Shown: positions 22,610 through 34,565, counted from the first letter of the stretch. The stretch is DNA of 64,000 nucleotides from Vigna angularis (GCF_016808095.1 NC_068970.1:49759630-49823629), one strand, 5' to 3'. Notes: generated by a model from the letters alone, not told the origin. Numbers and translations are program-made.

Positions 22610-22709
22610 GTTACTCACAAAACTAAAGCAAAAACATGAGTTAAAGCAAGTTTCTAAGTCAAAAAGGTTGCATTTAGTATCAAAATTACATCACAAATAA
22701 CGATATTTT

Positions 22710-23400
22710 CAACCGTTATCATATGGTTTTGCATGTATCTCCTGAAATGCATCTAACAGCATGTAGTACTTGACCTCTATTTGTTCATTCTCAAAATCAC
22801 TATCAGTATCATCATGAGATTGTGAAGAGTCTGCCATGAAACATAAATTTGACTCTTCTTTAATGCTACAATCATCATCACTTGAAGAGTCTTCATCACT
22901 ATTTTCCCAAGCAATATATGCTTTCCTTTGCTTCCTGTTCATGTCCTAGGGATACTTGGTGAATTCTTTCTATTTGTTCTTCAGGTCTGGATAGTCAAGC
23001 TTAATATGACCATCCTTTCCACATTCATAACATTGTACAACATTGCCTCTTGAGCTCTTCTTTCCTCCTCTTGAAAAGCTTGCATTGTTAGTTGCAGAAT
23101 TTTTATTCTTCATGAATCTGTTAAATTTTCTCACCGTCATATTCATGATTTATTTTTCTGGTACTTCTACTTCTGATTCAGGTTCAGGGTTAAGATTCTT
23201 TGCATCTTTCTTGCTAGTGGCCTTTCGAGCCATTGATTTCTTTTCTTCAATTTCTTCTTCCTCATTTAGCCTTCCAAGCTCCAATTCATGTTCTCTGAGT
23301 TTTCCAAATAAGGTGGTCATGTTCATGTTGGTCAACTCTCTTGATTCAGATATTGTAGTGACTTTCGACAGTGATCTTTATGCCAATTTAATCGAATGAT
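22710..23400 (-). pseudogene. Ty1/copia gag remnant with damaged zinc knuckle
   Basis: On the minus strand the order is LFGKLREHELELGRLNEEEE (about 23320-23260), a Lys-rich stretch, MNMTVRKFNRFMKNKN, a zinc knuckle CYECGKDGHIKLDY (about 23037-22996), and RKQRKAYIAWENSDEDSSS. This is the usual order in Sirevirus-like copia gag proteins. The last Cys of the CCHC knuckle is Tyr, and stops separate the blocks. The gypsy LTR ends at 22721, within this remnant. Confidence 0.7.
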
Positions 23401-24090
23401 TATAAAGTATAGTCGATTGAATGTAAAAGAGTAGCGATAAGACATATCAAACGCTAAGTTTTTATACTGGTTCGGCCAAGCCTACATCCAGTGTCCTTCC
23501 AAGCACAGGAAGCCAATGCACTATAATGATCAAGATTTTTACAACAAGGTTTTTACAGAGTCCCCATGTCAAAAGTATAAAACACCTCTCTAACCCTCTA
23601 ATGAAAATATAGGCAGTATACAAACAGACTAGCAACAAGAATCCCCTCTCCTGCAGTCTAACCCCTCTGAGGCACCCTCAAAGTCAAGTACGCATCACGT
23701 CCTTCTTCTTGTAATCATAACAGGGAACTCAACCCAATCTTCAGCTGATTGTACAACCTGATCTTGTAGTAGACACCCAAATGTGTAGATAGAGCAGACT
23801 TTGAAACTTAGCAATCTTTTTCTTCAAGAAATTCCAAGTAGTTGATCACCACGGTCAAACTGGTTTCTTGGATCTTTTCCTCTTTCTATAAGAATTAAAC
23901 TTTATGCAAAAGAATATTAAAATGTTAGAATCACAAAATTTCTCACAGAAATAAAATTTGCATCAATTTATCGATAAACTCATATCAGACGTAATATAAT
24001 CGACTTCGCTACTAATGCAGTCGAATACATCAATTTAGTTATAACAGTTAGTAGTAGTCAAAGGAATTAATTGAATTCGCAATTAATGCA
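23401..24090 (-). mobile_element. Copia LTR-like sequence
   Basis: The phrase 'actggttcggccaagccta' followed by 'catccagtgtcc' near 23469-23500 parallels 'cctggttcggatcttac...cctacgtccagtcg' in the copia LTRs at 55400 and 61600. It adjoins a copia gag remnant on the proper side. Ends and target duplication could not be placed. Confidence 0.5.
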
Positions 24091-25621
24091 GTTCATGTCT
24101 TAGGATGATTTCATGGCCCATGTTGCATGGCCTACTGACCAGGCTCAGGCTAGTGGAGGAGTTGGAGCATCTGGATCTACTGCCATGGAGGAGGATGACG
24201 ATGATGAAAATGAGGATGAAGATGAAGAGGAAGAGGAGGACAAAGAAGATGATGATGAGGAGGATGAGTCTGAGTATAGCGGAGGCTGATGCCTCAGAGG
24301 ATAGCATCTACTGATGGATGCTATTATAACAGGATTTTCGTTCTCTTTATTTTTATGCATTTGTGAATTGTTAAGTTGTAATGTGTGATGTACTTGGCTT
24401 AAATGAACTATGTTGCAATGGTTTGGCTATAATGTGTTGTTTGTGATGAGTAATATTGTCTTGTGCTGCTTTATTGTATTGATTGATGTTGAGATGATGC
24501 ATGGTTTAGTCTCATAGACAGGTGGTTGCTCATAATTGTTAGGAACAGATGCATGAAGTCAAATTGTGATTAATTTGCTGGGCAGGATGTTATTAAATTG
24601 TGGAAGTTGATTTAACCTGTGAGAGGTTGGACTCCAGAGTCTTTGATTTATTGAATGCTATTGCTTTGGAAGCATGATTGATTTTGCCTAAGTTTCTATG
24701 ATTAAACCTCTTGCTTGCTTGTTACACATGATCAACGTCATTTTTTATTCTCCCTTATAAGCCAATGCCAATATGTGAAACCAACAAAGAACAATGTTTT
24801 CTTTTCTAACCTTTGAACCTTGAGCCTAAATTTGAAATTTGTAAAGAAAAACTTTTTGAAATCCTTGCCTTGAGTTGAGTATAGTAGAGTATCTTTACCT
24901 GTTAATGGAGAATGGTTCAAGTTTGGGGTTGTGAGAAACCGGAAAGAACTTTGTGAAATTCATTAAAGAGCATTGAGCAAAAGCAAAAAGAAAAAGAAAA
25001 AGAAAAGAGAAAAGAAGAAAGAAAAGAAAAGGTTAAGCTCAATGAAAGGAAAGTTGTGAATAAATTGAAGATTGGTTTCTCAAGAGATTATTTTTAATGT
25101 GGATAAATGAATTATGCACTCTCTTAACTCAAGGATTTTGGTGTCTAGAAAAACCAATTTTCTTCTTAGCTTGGCCTCAATACAAGCCTCAAAAAATCCT
25201 TGTGATGATAACTTGCTGTGAGTGTGTTTGATATGTGGTTAAATGAAAGAAAAAGTTGATTCATGTGTCATTGTGATTGTAGAGTGTAAGAGTGTCACCT
25301 CACTATACACCTTTGAGTTGAGTGAAACATTATCCTTGGTGAGGAATTGTTCCATGCATTATAGGATAATATTCTTGCTTGGCTGTTGATCATTCATGAG
25401 TTTTCATCTGTTATGTATTGTAAATATGTGAGCACCATAGTTGAGCTTGATTGGCTAAAGCATCAGTACATCTTGACTGATATTTTTATAATAAAAAGAT
25501 ATGAGTGATTACTTGTCTTAGAAGAAAGTGCTTTGTGATATGTTGAACCATTGAAGTGTTGTTTAGGCTGAGTTACATGTTGTTTTGCTTGAGAACAAGC
25601 AAAGTTTCAAGTTCGGGGTTG
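24091..25621 (+). mobile_element. 3' internal region of a plus-strand gypsy element
   Basis: The frame at 24100-24288 reads AWPTDQAQASGGVGASG, then a run of about 35 mostly Asp/Glu residues and a stop. This is the acidic tail of an ORF found in non-autonomous Athila-like elements. The rest is non-coding and matches 14399-15900 in reverse. It ends in a purine-rich tract (GTTCGGGGTTG) next to the LTR at 25622. The upstream part of the element is missing. Confidence 0.6.
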
Positions 25622-27011
25622 TGATAACGGTTGATTTCCCCGTTATTTGTGATTCAATTTTCATACTAAATGAGCCCTTTTAGACTTAGAAACTTGCTTG
25701 AACTCTTGTGTTTAGTTAAGTTGTGAATAAAAAGACTTGAGGTTAGAACTTATGATTTTTATCACTAAATTCCTTTGATTTTGTAGGAAATTGGAATGAT
25801 TTGGAAGAGGAGTTAAAGTACCAAGGAGTTGGAATCCAGAAAGGACAGAAAAAGCACCAGAAAAGAAGGCTACAGAAGGTCGTAGGCGCCTGGTTGCCCC
25901 TTTTTGGGGCCCTCAACGCAGGATGTCTCGTATGGATGCCTGGCTACCCGTTTCTAGGGCCCTCAACACAGGATGTCTCGCATCAACGCTTGGGCGCCCT
26001 TTCTGGGGCGCTGAGCGCCATCCTCCTTGTGTCGCACACCGCCTAGGCGCCCTCTTACGGGCCCTCAGCGCCACTCCTCTCGTACCAGCGTTTGGTTGCC
26101 CTAAGTAAGGGCGATGAGAGCCAACATGTTGGGCTTGGACTCTGTTTTCTGCTTTATTTATGGATTTGTTCATCCTAGGGTTGTTATCTTTGGGCAGCAG
26201 AGACATAGAAACACATTTTTTCACTTTGTAGAGGAAGAATTGGATATGGGAGCTCTCTTCAGTTTCTAGGGTTTTTCTATCACTTTCATTCCATTGTACA
26301 CTTAGTTTCTCCATGATTATGGAGAACTAAACTCATTTGTTGTTGGGGAAGATGTAACCTCTAAACTCTCATGTATTTGAATTTCTTCTGAATTATTATA
26401 TGCTTTTTTCATTAATTGTTAGGGATTTTCTCCTTTTCTCTATGCTTGTTATGTTTTGATCATTTATATCATGATTTTATGGTGTTCTTTGTTATGGAGA
26501 TACCTAGAAACCATGATCTAGAGAATTTCTCCCAAAAGCAATATTGCCTAGGGATGGGGATATGAGGTTTGGTTGTCTTAAGCTTCTGTTCGTAATGCAA
26601 AATTAATTATTAGGGATGCAAGAGATTGTGGTCTAATAATTAAGGTTAGGATTTCTTCGGCGAGGGATCGGGTTTTAAGTACTTTAGATAGTGACATTAA
26701 AAGTTGAATGTAGAAGATGAATTCTTATATGCATGAGAGTAAGGATGGTGAAATCTAAACCCCAACAACATACTCATCTCATAGTATCAAAATCATCCAT
26801 TCACTTTTGTGTTTTGTCCCAATTGATCAAATTGAATTCATATTTACTTTTTCTGTATTTTGCATTTTAAACCAATGAAATTTTTCTTAAGTCTTAACTA
26901 GTTAAGGTATTACATGACTGTCTAGTGTCATGAGTCTTCTGGGATACAATACTTGGTCTTACCATTTTATATTACTTGATACGATTTGGTACACTTGCCG
27001 ATGTATTAACA
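25622..27011 (+). repeat. Complete gypsy LTR (1390 bp)
   Basis: Begins TGATAACGGTTGATTTCCCC and ends GATGTATTAACA. The start forms a small inverted repeat (ATAACGG ... CCGTTAT). As the 3' LTR of the internal region to its left it follows a polypurine tract. GTTG flanks both sides but may be chance. It contains GC-rich 'gcgccc' and 'ggcgcc' repeats at 25885-26110 that open spurious frames. Confidence 0.8.
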
Positions 27012-27650
27012 GTTGAGCACTCTTTAGTTGTATGCTCCATATTCTGATGATAGAGGCAGTGTTTACTACCATTCACATTCTTAGGCGGTAATTTTTTCTT
27101 CAACGGGGGGAGGAGGACGATTCCTGCATAATTCTCCTTCCTAGATGAACGTTTGCTCCTTAACTGCTTTGAATGACCAATCGGTTTGAGCGGGGATGAC
27201 CTGCAGAAGACACTCTGACACTTAAGTCAGATCTTTTCTTTAAAGATCTAAAGTAATTAAAGTATGGAAAGGGTGTCTTACCAGAAATTAAACATCTACT
27301 TATAGAGTTTAAAAGAATCAAACATATTAATTTACCTCTTAATAGTTATTAATGTCATATTAATCACTCACAATAATAGTTTCCGTATTGATTACGCTTT
27401 AATTCTGCTCAACTGCTGTCGTGTCCGATCGACTATGAAGTTCTTTTCCGTACCTTAGTCGATTGGTTCATTCAACTCAACTTATAGTAATATTCGATCA
27501 GTCAGCTTTCACCCTATAGTAACATATGTAATCCTCATAACTCAAATGTGTTATATTTGTTCGATGTGTCAAAGACTTACTCTTAAACTGTTTATACAAT
27601 TTGACACTCACGCTAAACTGTTTATACAATTTGACACTCCTAGTTTAAAC
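27012..27650 (-). mobile_element. gypsy gag zinc-finger and LTR fragments
   Basis: On the minus strand 27012-27060 reads CLYHQNMEHTTKECS, a Cys/His motif typical of gypsy gag. From 27190 the sequence (GAGCGGGGATGACCTGCAG, then GACACTTAAGTCAG) resembles the LTRs at 34240 and 60945. A duplicated phrase CTAAACTGTTTATACAATTT occurs at about 27585 and 27614. Boundaries are unclear. Confidence 0.45.
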
Positions 27651-29240
27651 TTCAGGCTATGATACTATTTAATACCTAAAAAGCTTTATATTCAATTAAG
27701 AATAATATATCATTCATTTTTAAATATTTTGGACCATAATATTTCAGAGTTTGAGACGTGAATAAAATTTAATTTTATATTCAAATTCAAAGACTAAAAA
27801 AAGTAATTATTTTGCAGGAAAATTATTATTTAAATATTTTTAGTGCAAAAATTTCGTGATAACATATAAAATTTAATATTTATTTATGTATCTCTTTTAA
27901 AATATTTATATGATTGTCGCATATTTCTTTTGTGGAAAATTAACATAGGTATTCAAAATCCGTGAGAAATATCTTTTGGGAAAGACTCTGACGTTTTACA
28001 CAATCGTGAAAAATTACCCATTGTAGATGTGGCTTTTCTCACGGAAAGTATATATGAAAAATTATTCATAGATATTAAAATCCTTGAAAAATGTTTCCTA
28101 CAAATATATTATTCACAATTTTTTTTCGAAAAAGTCTTGAAAAAAAAATATCCTCCACAAATTTTGAGTGTTCTTATAAATTTTGACTATAAAATATTTT
28201 TATTTTTCTTATTATACGTTATATGCATTATATTATTGGATATTTTTGTATTTAAAACCTTTTTGTTATAATATAATTTTTTTATTATTGAATAACTATA
28301 GGATATATATATATATATATATAATAGATAAATAAAAGTATATGATAGAATAGTTGAAAATAACTTAGTAAATTAAATTATCAAATAAAACAAATTCAAA
28401 AAGATTATATCACCATATTTTCCTTCCTCCCACGGTGAGGTGGACACATTTTGGCTGCAACTAAATACATTAAAGGAATGCCTTAATTAAGTATTAATTA
28501 CTTCATGACAAATTCAACTCTTTTATTCAACTTGCTGTGGGATCTCAAAGCCTGAATTAGTGTGGACGCATCCTAGGAAATTCAAGTAGGCAGGGATAGA
28601 GCCAGGACAAATTGAATAAACATTATTAAAATTTTATAATTTTTAAAATAGTTAAACAATATTCCAATGAGAATATACTTTTTATATAAAGGATCTTACA
28701 TTTTTTAAAATTCAAGATTACAAATAAAAGTGATTAATTTTATATCTCCTTCTTGATTGTTATAAGTTTCACAATAAATTTAATGACGATACTTGCTTGG
28801 TTTTTTAAAAGAATATTTAATTGCATTTTTTAAAGAACAATAAAAAAAAATTTCAAGAAAATTTAAATTAAAATATAATAATAATAATAATAATATCTCA
28901 GGTTAATTTTGAAAGTTTAAAATATTTAGATGTGAGTTTTCAGTTTTCAGTTTTCATTTTATCCATTAGGGTTTTAATCATCACTAAATATATAAAATAT
29001 AAAGAGTACACTTGCTATTAATTACATATTTCCATTGGTTAAGTATATTACACTTTTATTAGTAAAAAAAGAAGTAAATTTTAAGTATAACTGAATTTTG
29101 AATCTTCAACACACCTTTTACCGTATGAAATTAGATATTAAGCGTAAAATTATATATTAATGGATGATATAATCTGTGACATGATATATCTAATAAAGAA
29201 AAATTAATATTAGAAATAAAGTTCATAATTAGTATTTAAG

Positions 29241-29305
<65 letters not shown>

Positions 29306-29754
29306 TAATATTTTTTATATAGAAGTAATTATAATACCTTTATTTTACTTTTTAAAAATTTAATTAAAGTCCAATTCAACCATCAAACAAGATTTTAGTT
29401 ATAACTTTTTTTGAAGAGAATTAGACTTTAAACTGAGATATGGTTGATATTGTGATATATTGGATTAGTATATCATTTTTATATAAACTGCGATATAGTT
29501 GAGATGGTTCTAGCAGAATAATTAAAATATGATTATGGATCAAATCTCAAAAGTCATCCTATGGAATGATTTCCATTGATAAAATCATAATATATAAATA
29601 GGTCCTATAAAACCATTGATCCTTTTTGGCACATCTTATGTTAAGAATCACAAAAACTTTCATAGAAAATGAATGTTTGTAAGCAAGACAGTCATGTTTG
29701 TAAGCATGTATTTTAAACCAAGTTTTTATGTTGTAAACATTAAAAGAGCTTTAT
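27651..29754. other. AT-rich intergenic region
   Basis: Very AT-rich. Open frames such as 28029-28271 are low-complexity and lack codon structure. Contains (AT)n at 28301-28323, (AAT)n at 28877-28893, and a long (AT)n listed separately. No gene seen. Confidence 0.6.
29244..29302. repeat. (AT)n microsatellite, about 59 bp
   Basis: Uninterrupted dinucleotide run. Confidence 0.95.
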
Positions 29755-30780
29755 GCCAAGAAGGGGGTAAGGTGGGAGGGAAGGTGTTGAATTGGTTCTT
29801 TAAAAGTGTTCAGTTCAAAATCTTATGATTTTTTTTCCTTAAATCTAATTGAACATAAGATTTATAGCTTGCTGCATTCCTAGATAGAGTATTTCAACCT
29901 ATTAAAATATGAAAATAATTGATGAAAATTCTGACAGAAAATTTATAATATTTCGCACAAGAATTAGATTAAAGATATTATTAATATGATACGAATGATC
30001 AATCATAACTACACTAATTTATCAACCGATTATGCAATTACACCAAAATTATTATTAAAGATCCAATTTATACATATTTTAAACAAATAATTAAAACTTT
30101 AAATTGATAGAAACTTGAAAACAATACACTCAAATTTTATACTAGTTCACACTAAAGGAGTTACATCCAGTTAGTTAAGACAACCTTAAATTGAAGTTTT
30201 TACTAATTCAAGATTTTATAACATCCTTATAATTGAACTCTTGAAAAATACAAGAATACAAGTTTCTTGAATCACAAAAGAAACAATAAAAGCACAACAA
30301 AAATCATTCTTGTAGACCTAGACTCATACTAGGAGCACCACACAAATACAAACACAGACAAAGACACAAGAAAGATCGAATCTCAAGATTGACTATCTGT
30401 AATCAATCAAGAATCTTCTTCAAACTCGCTAAACAAGGAGTAATCATGACTCCAACACCTCTAGAATGAACATTGTGGATTTGTTCATCCAAATCTTGGA
30501 AACGTGCATTTCAAAACTTGTAGTGATCTTTTTGGACCACATTTGATTCAGAATAGTTCTTTCAAATGGTAAATATTATCCTTATGTGGGTTTAAGGAAT
30601 CAAATCTATGATCATAAGTTCCACACCAATTGGTTTAGCATCATCTTGTCCAACACCACTTGGACGACCTCACTATCAAGAGTTTTAGTTGTTGCACCAT
30701 CTCCTTCTATTGTAAACTATTGACATGTATAACTATCAAACACCACTTTTGTAAAGTATTTCACACGTATAACTTGACAA
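29755..30780. mobile_element. Copia LTR-like fragment
   Basis: Starts with purine-rich AAGAAGGGGGTAAGGTGGGAGGG and 'ttgaattggttc', the phrase common at copia LTR edges in these genomes. It later has 'tatactagttcacactaaagg' and 'ttacatccagttagttaag', paralleling 'actggttcgg...tacatccagtg' at 23469. No ends or coding region found. Confidence 0.4.
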
Positions 30781-31190
30781 ACAAATAAATAAATTAAATA
30801 TTCAAATTATTTAAACATTATTAAATGATATTATAATGTTTGAAAAGATTATGAACCTATATAAAAATAATTAAAATAACTTGTTGAATTTATAATGTCA
30901 CACAGATTTGGCGCTCTTGTGTATTGTGGTACCTTGGAGAGATAACTTTTCAACTATTAACTATTTCATGATATAATTTAAAATGAGGTTGACTTCCTTC
31001 TTACTACTTGCAATTGTAGTAAACAATAATAATAAGTAATAATTGATGTGTTGCATTATTGGAAAGGAGATGGGACTTGAATCTCCATTCGTTGCGAACA
31101 ACAATGTAATCACACAAGTACAAGACATGTTACCTAATTAAGATAACGTCAAAATAGAAAAATAAATAGAAAAATGGTGATGTTCATTGT
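30781..31190. other. Intergenic, upstream of the Pro-rich protein gene
   Basis: AT-rich, no frame. This is the presumed promoter region of the gene at 31279. Confidence 0.5.
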
Positions 31191-31191
31191 C

Positions 31192-31199
31192 TATAAAAG
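31192..31199 (+). promoter_or_regulatory. TATA box of the pentapeptide-repeat gene
   Basis: TATAAAAG lies 80 bp before the ATG at 31279, with the same sequence and nearly the same spacing as for the gene at 4094. Confidence 0.6.
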
Positions 31200-31278
31200 G
31201 AAAACCACTCATCTTCGGACTACATCCACATTTGCTCTCCACTTCACCGTATTACAACTTACCCGAGTTCAAGAAGCC

Positions 31279-31902
31279 ATGGCCTCTTACCGGTGCACCA
31301 TGTTTGCTTTCATGATTGCTATTTCCTTTTCAACCTTGGACATCACATTCGCATCACTTCCATCTCTACTCCCAGGAATCCCACAAATTGGAGTTCCACC
31401 TGTCGGAGTCCCACCCATACAAGTTCCACCTATAGGAGTTCCACCTATAAGAGTTCCACCTGTACAAGTTTCACCAATAGGAGTCCCACCTATACGAGTC
31501 TCACCTGTACAAGTTCCACCTGTACAAGTTCCACCTGTACAAGTTCCACCTGTACAAGTCCCACCTGTAGGAGTCCCACCTGTAGGAGTCCCACCTGTAG
31601 GAGTCCCACCTGTAGGAGTCCCACCTGTAGTAATCCCACCTGTAGTAATCCCACCTGTGGGAGTCCCCCCTGTGGGAGTCCCGCCTGTGGGAGTGCCACC
31701 TCCTGTGGGAGTGCCACCTCCTGTGGGAGTGCCACCTGTGGGAGTGCCACCTGTGGGAGTGCCACCTGTGGGAGTGCCACCTGTGGGAGTGCCACCTGTG
31801 GGAGTGCCACCTGTGAGAGTCCCACCTGTGGGAGTCCCACCACTGCCTCTAGTCCCACCTGTGGGAGTCCCACCACTGCCTCTAATCCCACCACTGCCTT
31901 AA
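31279..31902 (+). CDS. Secreted proline-rich protein with VPP-x pentapeptide repeats (207 aa)
   Basis: The ATG at 31279 is chosen over one at 31174 because the TATA box lies between them and a signal peptide begins here. Residues 1-25 (MASYRCTMFAFMIAISFSTL, then DITFA) are a likely signal peptide. The mature chain starts SLPSLLPGIPQ and then consists of about 30 pentapeptides of the form (G/Q/R/V)(V/I)PP(V/I), encoded by 15-bp DNA repeats. Two units have an extra Pro, and the tail is PLPLVPP...PLPLIPPLP. The mature part has no Cys, Lys or Tyr. It therefore differs from Lys/Tyr-rich repetitive cell-wall PRPs and extensins and is closer in composition to elastin-like VPGVG chains. A wall or apoplast location is inferred. 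The Pro residues could be hydroxylated, but the SPPP motif for arabinosylation is absent. The gene stands alone, in single-copy-like DNA between transposon fragments. Confidence 0.75.
   Translation: MASYRCTMFAFMIAISFSTLDITFASLPSLLPGIPQIGVPPVGVPPIQVPPIGVPPIRVPPVQVSPIGVPPIRVSPVQVPPVQVPPVQVPPVQVPPVGVPPVGVPPVGVPPVGVPPVVIPPVVIPPVGVPPVGVPPVGVPPPVGVPPPVGVPPVGVPPVGVPPVGVPPVGVPPVGVPPVRVPPVGVPPLPLVPPVGVPPLPLIPPLP
31385..31850. repeat. 15-bp coding minisatellite
   Basis: Units near CCACCTGTGGGAGTG or CCACCTGTACAAGTT. They are sorted into blocks: GTA-CAA units at 31505-31560, GTA-GGA units at 31560-31625, GTG-GGA units at 31655-31815. Because the unit is a multiple of three, long frames stay open in another plus frame and on the minus strand. 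These are shadows. Confidence 0.95.
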
Positions 31903-33059
31903 TCTGATTGTCATAGTTATATTTGCCCAATCTTCCTAATATCCAAGATTCTAGTTGGATTTGGATTGGATATTGGGTATCTGTCAATCGCTACATGCTT
32001 TGCTTGAATTTCAATAAGTGATTTATATAATGATCGCATAAATGATGTAACTTGTATGTTTTTTGAATTTGAATTTCTTTCTCAGTGTTCCATTTTCGCT
32101 TTTGAATATTTGTATTTCCGTTGCACCTCTGCATTACTTCATGCAGTGCATTTGCCTAGAGTCGACAGACTCATTACTATGGAATGGATGTGTTTGATCA
32201 TAAATATTTCTTTCTTCTTCTCTTTCCCACAGTATATTTTAGTTAGTAATTAATGCCCTAACTTCCTAAAACAAGATAGTAGTAACGTGGACATTCAAAA
32301 TTAAATGAATAAAGTTTTTTTTACGACTTTAATAATCTATACAACTACCTAATATAATATTAAAGTTATCTAGATTAATATACTATTAGAGTAAACTAAA
32401 ATAGGATTTGTAAAACTATTATTACATGATTAAAATGTATTTTGTTTCATCAAATTAGTTTACCTTACTAAAACCTAAATAATATATTATATTGATCCAT
32501 GCCTATGACAGGTTGATGAGAAAGTTGTATAATATTCAGAAACATTGAATAACTAAACGATTTATTAATATACAAAAATAATATAAACTGCGTAATTATG
32601 TTGGAGAGTCAATTCAAAATACCATTGTAGAACTATCAAAGCATAACTAATATTTATAAAATTGTCTTTTTTATTATAAAGGAACCTTAGTATAAGACTA
32701 ATTATTATTTATATGATGATGCAAACCATCATACATGTATAATAAGATGGGAGTAGAATAAACTTTTGTATTTTCTTACAAATATATAAAATTTAATTAA
32801 CAAAATTTTAATTCTAACGTGAATATTTCTTGCAATTAATTTTTATTGTTAGAATTCATTATTATAACAAAAGTTACATTAACGTAAATATTTCTTATAA
32901 GTAAATGTTAGTTCTAAAATTCATTATTATATTAACAAGAAGAAAAAAGAAGAAGAAAAAAGCACTGAATATATTTCATCAATTAACCAATGTAAAACAA
33001 ATAACCATTATACAATAAATGGCATTTTAAATTTGAGAAACGGAAACCTAAATAGCTAC
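31903..33059. other. Intergenic, 3' flank of the Pro-rich protein gene
   Basis: AT-rich, no recognised gene or transposon end. Confidence 0.5.
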
Positions 33060-34110
33060 ACCCGTCGTTCTTCCCAGCCAACGTTCATTTGGTTCTTTCG
33101 GTCGTGGTCGGGAGGTGTTTGTGTGCGCTCCGTTGACGTTGTGAGGACGTTGGTGTCGTGACCGAAGGTTGCATGCTGCGTTTAAGGATTTTTGTCAAGG
33201 GTTCGTGTTGTTGTTGAAGTATTTTCGTTGAAGGCTCGTGGTGGACGGTCATTAGTACATTCTTTGTCGCTGCCATGGTGTAGTGTGGCTGTTATGGAGG
33301 AAGGGTGTCAAGAATCCCTGTCCTTGAGGTCAGTTATGTGAAGTTGTGAATGGTTTCAGAAATTTAAACTTGTTTTGTAATTTTGGTTTTTTAGGAACTT
33401 AGATTTTGTAGACTTTGGTAAAAAGGTTATTTTCATTCCTCCCACCAATTAAGATTCGTAATTCGTAGTTTTGCTTTGGATTATGCTTCGAATAATGGTG
33501 AACAATTCCTTTCAATACGTGCTTTCAATACGTGGTTTAATGGAATCTGCTGGCTATTTGAACACTTCAGAACTTAACTCATGGTCTAATGAAAAGTGAA
33601 TTGGCTAGGAAAGGGTTTAAAGTATGTTAGACTATCAAAATGATTCATTTTGGGAGAATTACCAGTCAGTAGTCTATTTGATATAATTCTTGTATCAAAA
33701 ACAAAGAAACTATATAACCTGTTCAGTGAGTAGATAGTGCAACCCTGCCATACATCCCTTTTTTCGAAGTGGATAAGTTGTGTATGCTCTGTTAATAATA
33801 TATCTGTCATGCCACTAGTTCATTTTACCCTGGGTTGATGCTGTGAGTGGTAGCTATAGTGTAGATCATCTCGTTAATTTATAATTTTAGTGGTTGTGTT
33901 AAGAAAGGAATGCATGCTAGAAATTGTTAGGACTTGTTTTCTGGTATTCACGTTGATATTTCACTTGAATGGGTTGTTTATGAATGGTTGTATCTAGGAT
34001 TATTTGGTATGAGTTTTATACGTTAATAAACTTATGCCCAAATGTGAAATTTGATGTATGTGATCCGGGCCTTGCATTGTCTAAGAGCTTCCATCCTGTT
34101 TATAAAAACC
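33060..34110. other. Unassigned, transposon-like
   Basis: A GC-richer patch at 33060-33320 with repeated 'ttgttgttgaag' and 'cgttgaaggctcgtgg' phrases, then ordinary AT-rich sequence. No gene supported. Confidence 0.35.
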
Positions 34111-34565
34111 TGCATTCTTCCAAAGATATTGTTCCTGGGGTCGAGTCACCTAAATCTGTGGGCTTGGCGCTACGTTCGTCTGATCTTCTCGCCGTCCTCT
34201 CTCCCCTTTGTCAAAGTTCATTCGTCCTGTACGTCTGGGAGGGTACCTGTTAAAGGTGTTCCGAAGCTTAAGTCAATAAAGGTCCGATTGGTTGTTTAGG
34301 TACTGCAATAAATGCATAATTAATTAATATGCTTACCTCTTACCTTTGACCTGTATTTATAGTTTTGATCATGGGCCTGAGATTAGCAAGGCCTTAATCA
34401 CGCCCCAATCCAGAGCCCAATCCTCTAGTCGGTGCTTAACCTTAATCACCTCTGCAAACCTACCTGTCTTGATCGCCCGGTCTGGTTGCTCGAGTCCTAC
34501 TGAACGTCCCATGTGTTCTGTAGATGACCGTCCGGGGGTCATCTGGTACAGATATATCATCTAAC
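34111..34565. mobile_element. gypsy LTR fragment (GGGTACCTG type)
   Basis: 'gggagggtacctgttaaagg' and 'gttccgaagcttaagtcaa' parallel 60945-60985 ('gaaggtacctgcaaaaggcg', 'ctccgacgctcaagtta'). The following 'ttacctttgacctgtatttatag' parallels 61090-61120. No coding capacity. Confidence 0.5.

Larger units (their letters stand above)
13447..22721 (-). mobile_element. Non-autonomous Ty3/gypsy (Athila/Tat-like) retrotransposon with two nested LTRs
   Basis: On the minus strand the order is: 5' LTR (22721 down to 20250, interrupted), tRNA-Asp primer-binding site (20228-20243), broken gag linker (about 20037 to 16480, interrupted by a solo LTR), non-coding 3' region, polypurine tract near 14399-14410, and truncated 3' LTR (14398 down to 13447). 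No reverse transcriptase, integrase or RNase H motif was found. The element appears to lie in copia gag sequence on its right. On its left a copia LTR has replaced the end of its 3' LTR, so no target duplication can be tested. Confidence 0.75.
20250..22721 (-). repeat. 5' LTR of the gypsy element, split by a nested LTR
   Basis: The host LTR is 20250-21264 plus 22610-22721, about 1127 bp net, from TGATAACGGTTGAAAATATC at 22721 to CATCAACA at 20250 (minus strand). A TTGACT minisatellite is at 21043-21155. It matches the 3' LTR at 13447-14398 closely, including 'taagtctgaagatcaag' blocks. Confidence 0.8.

Noticed and set aside
24145..24360. Poly-Ser antisense frame and basic Met/Arg/Lys frame
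   Set aside because: Shadows of the Asp/Glu tail of a gypsy ORF.
25913..26314. 133-codon frame in an LTR as a coding gene
   Set aside because: Lies fully within the gypsy LTR and derives from its GC-rich GGCGCC repeats; other LTR copies break it.
25618..27015. GTTG on both sides of the LTR at 25622-27011 as a target duplication
   Set aside because: Only four bases, and the left side is the polypurine tract of the element's own interior, so the match is probably chance.
28029..28271. 80-codon frame rich in Phe/Leu/Ile as a membrane protein
   Set aside because: AT-rich low-complexity sequence with no promoter features; typical chance frame.
31385..31850. Regular repeats as a CRISPR-like array
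   Set aside because: 15-bp units without spacers inside a coding frame in a plant genome.
31490..31987. Antisense frame over the Pro-rich gene (LPQVA repeats)
   Set aside because: The 15-bp repeat is a multiple of three, so other frames stay open automatically. The sense frame has a signal peptide and TATA box.
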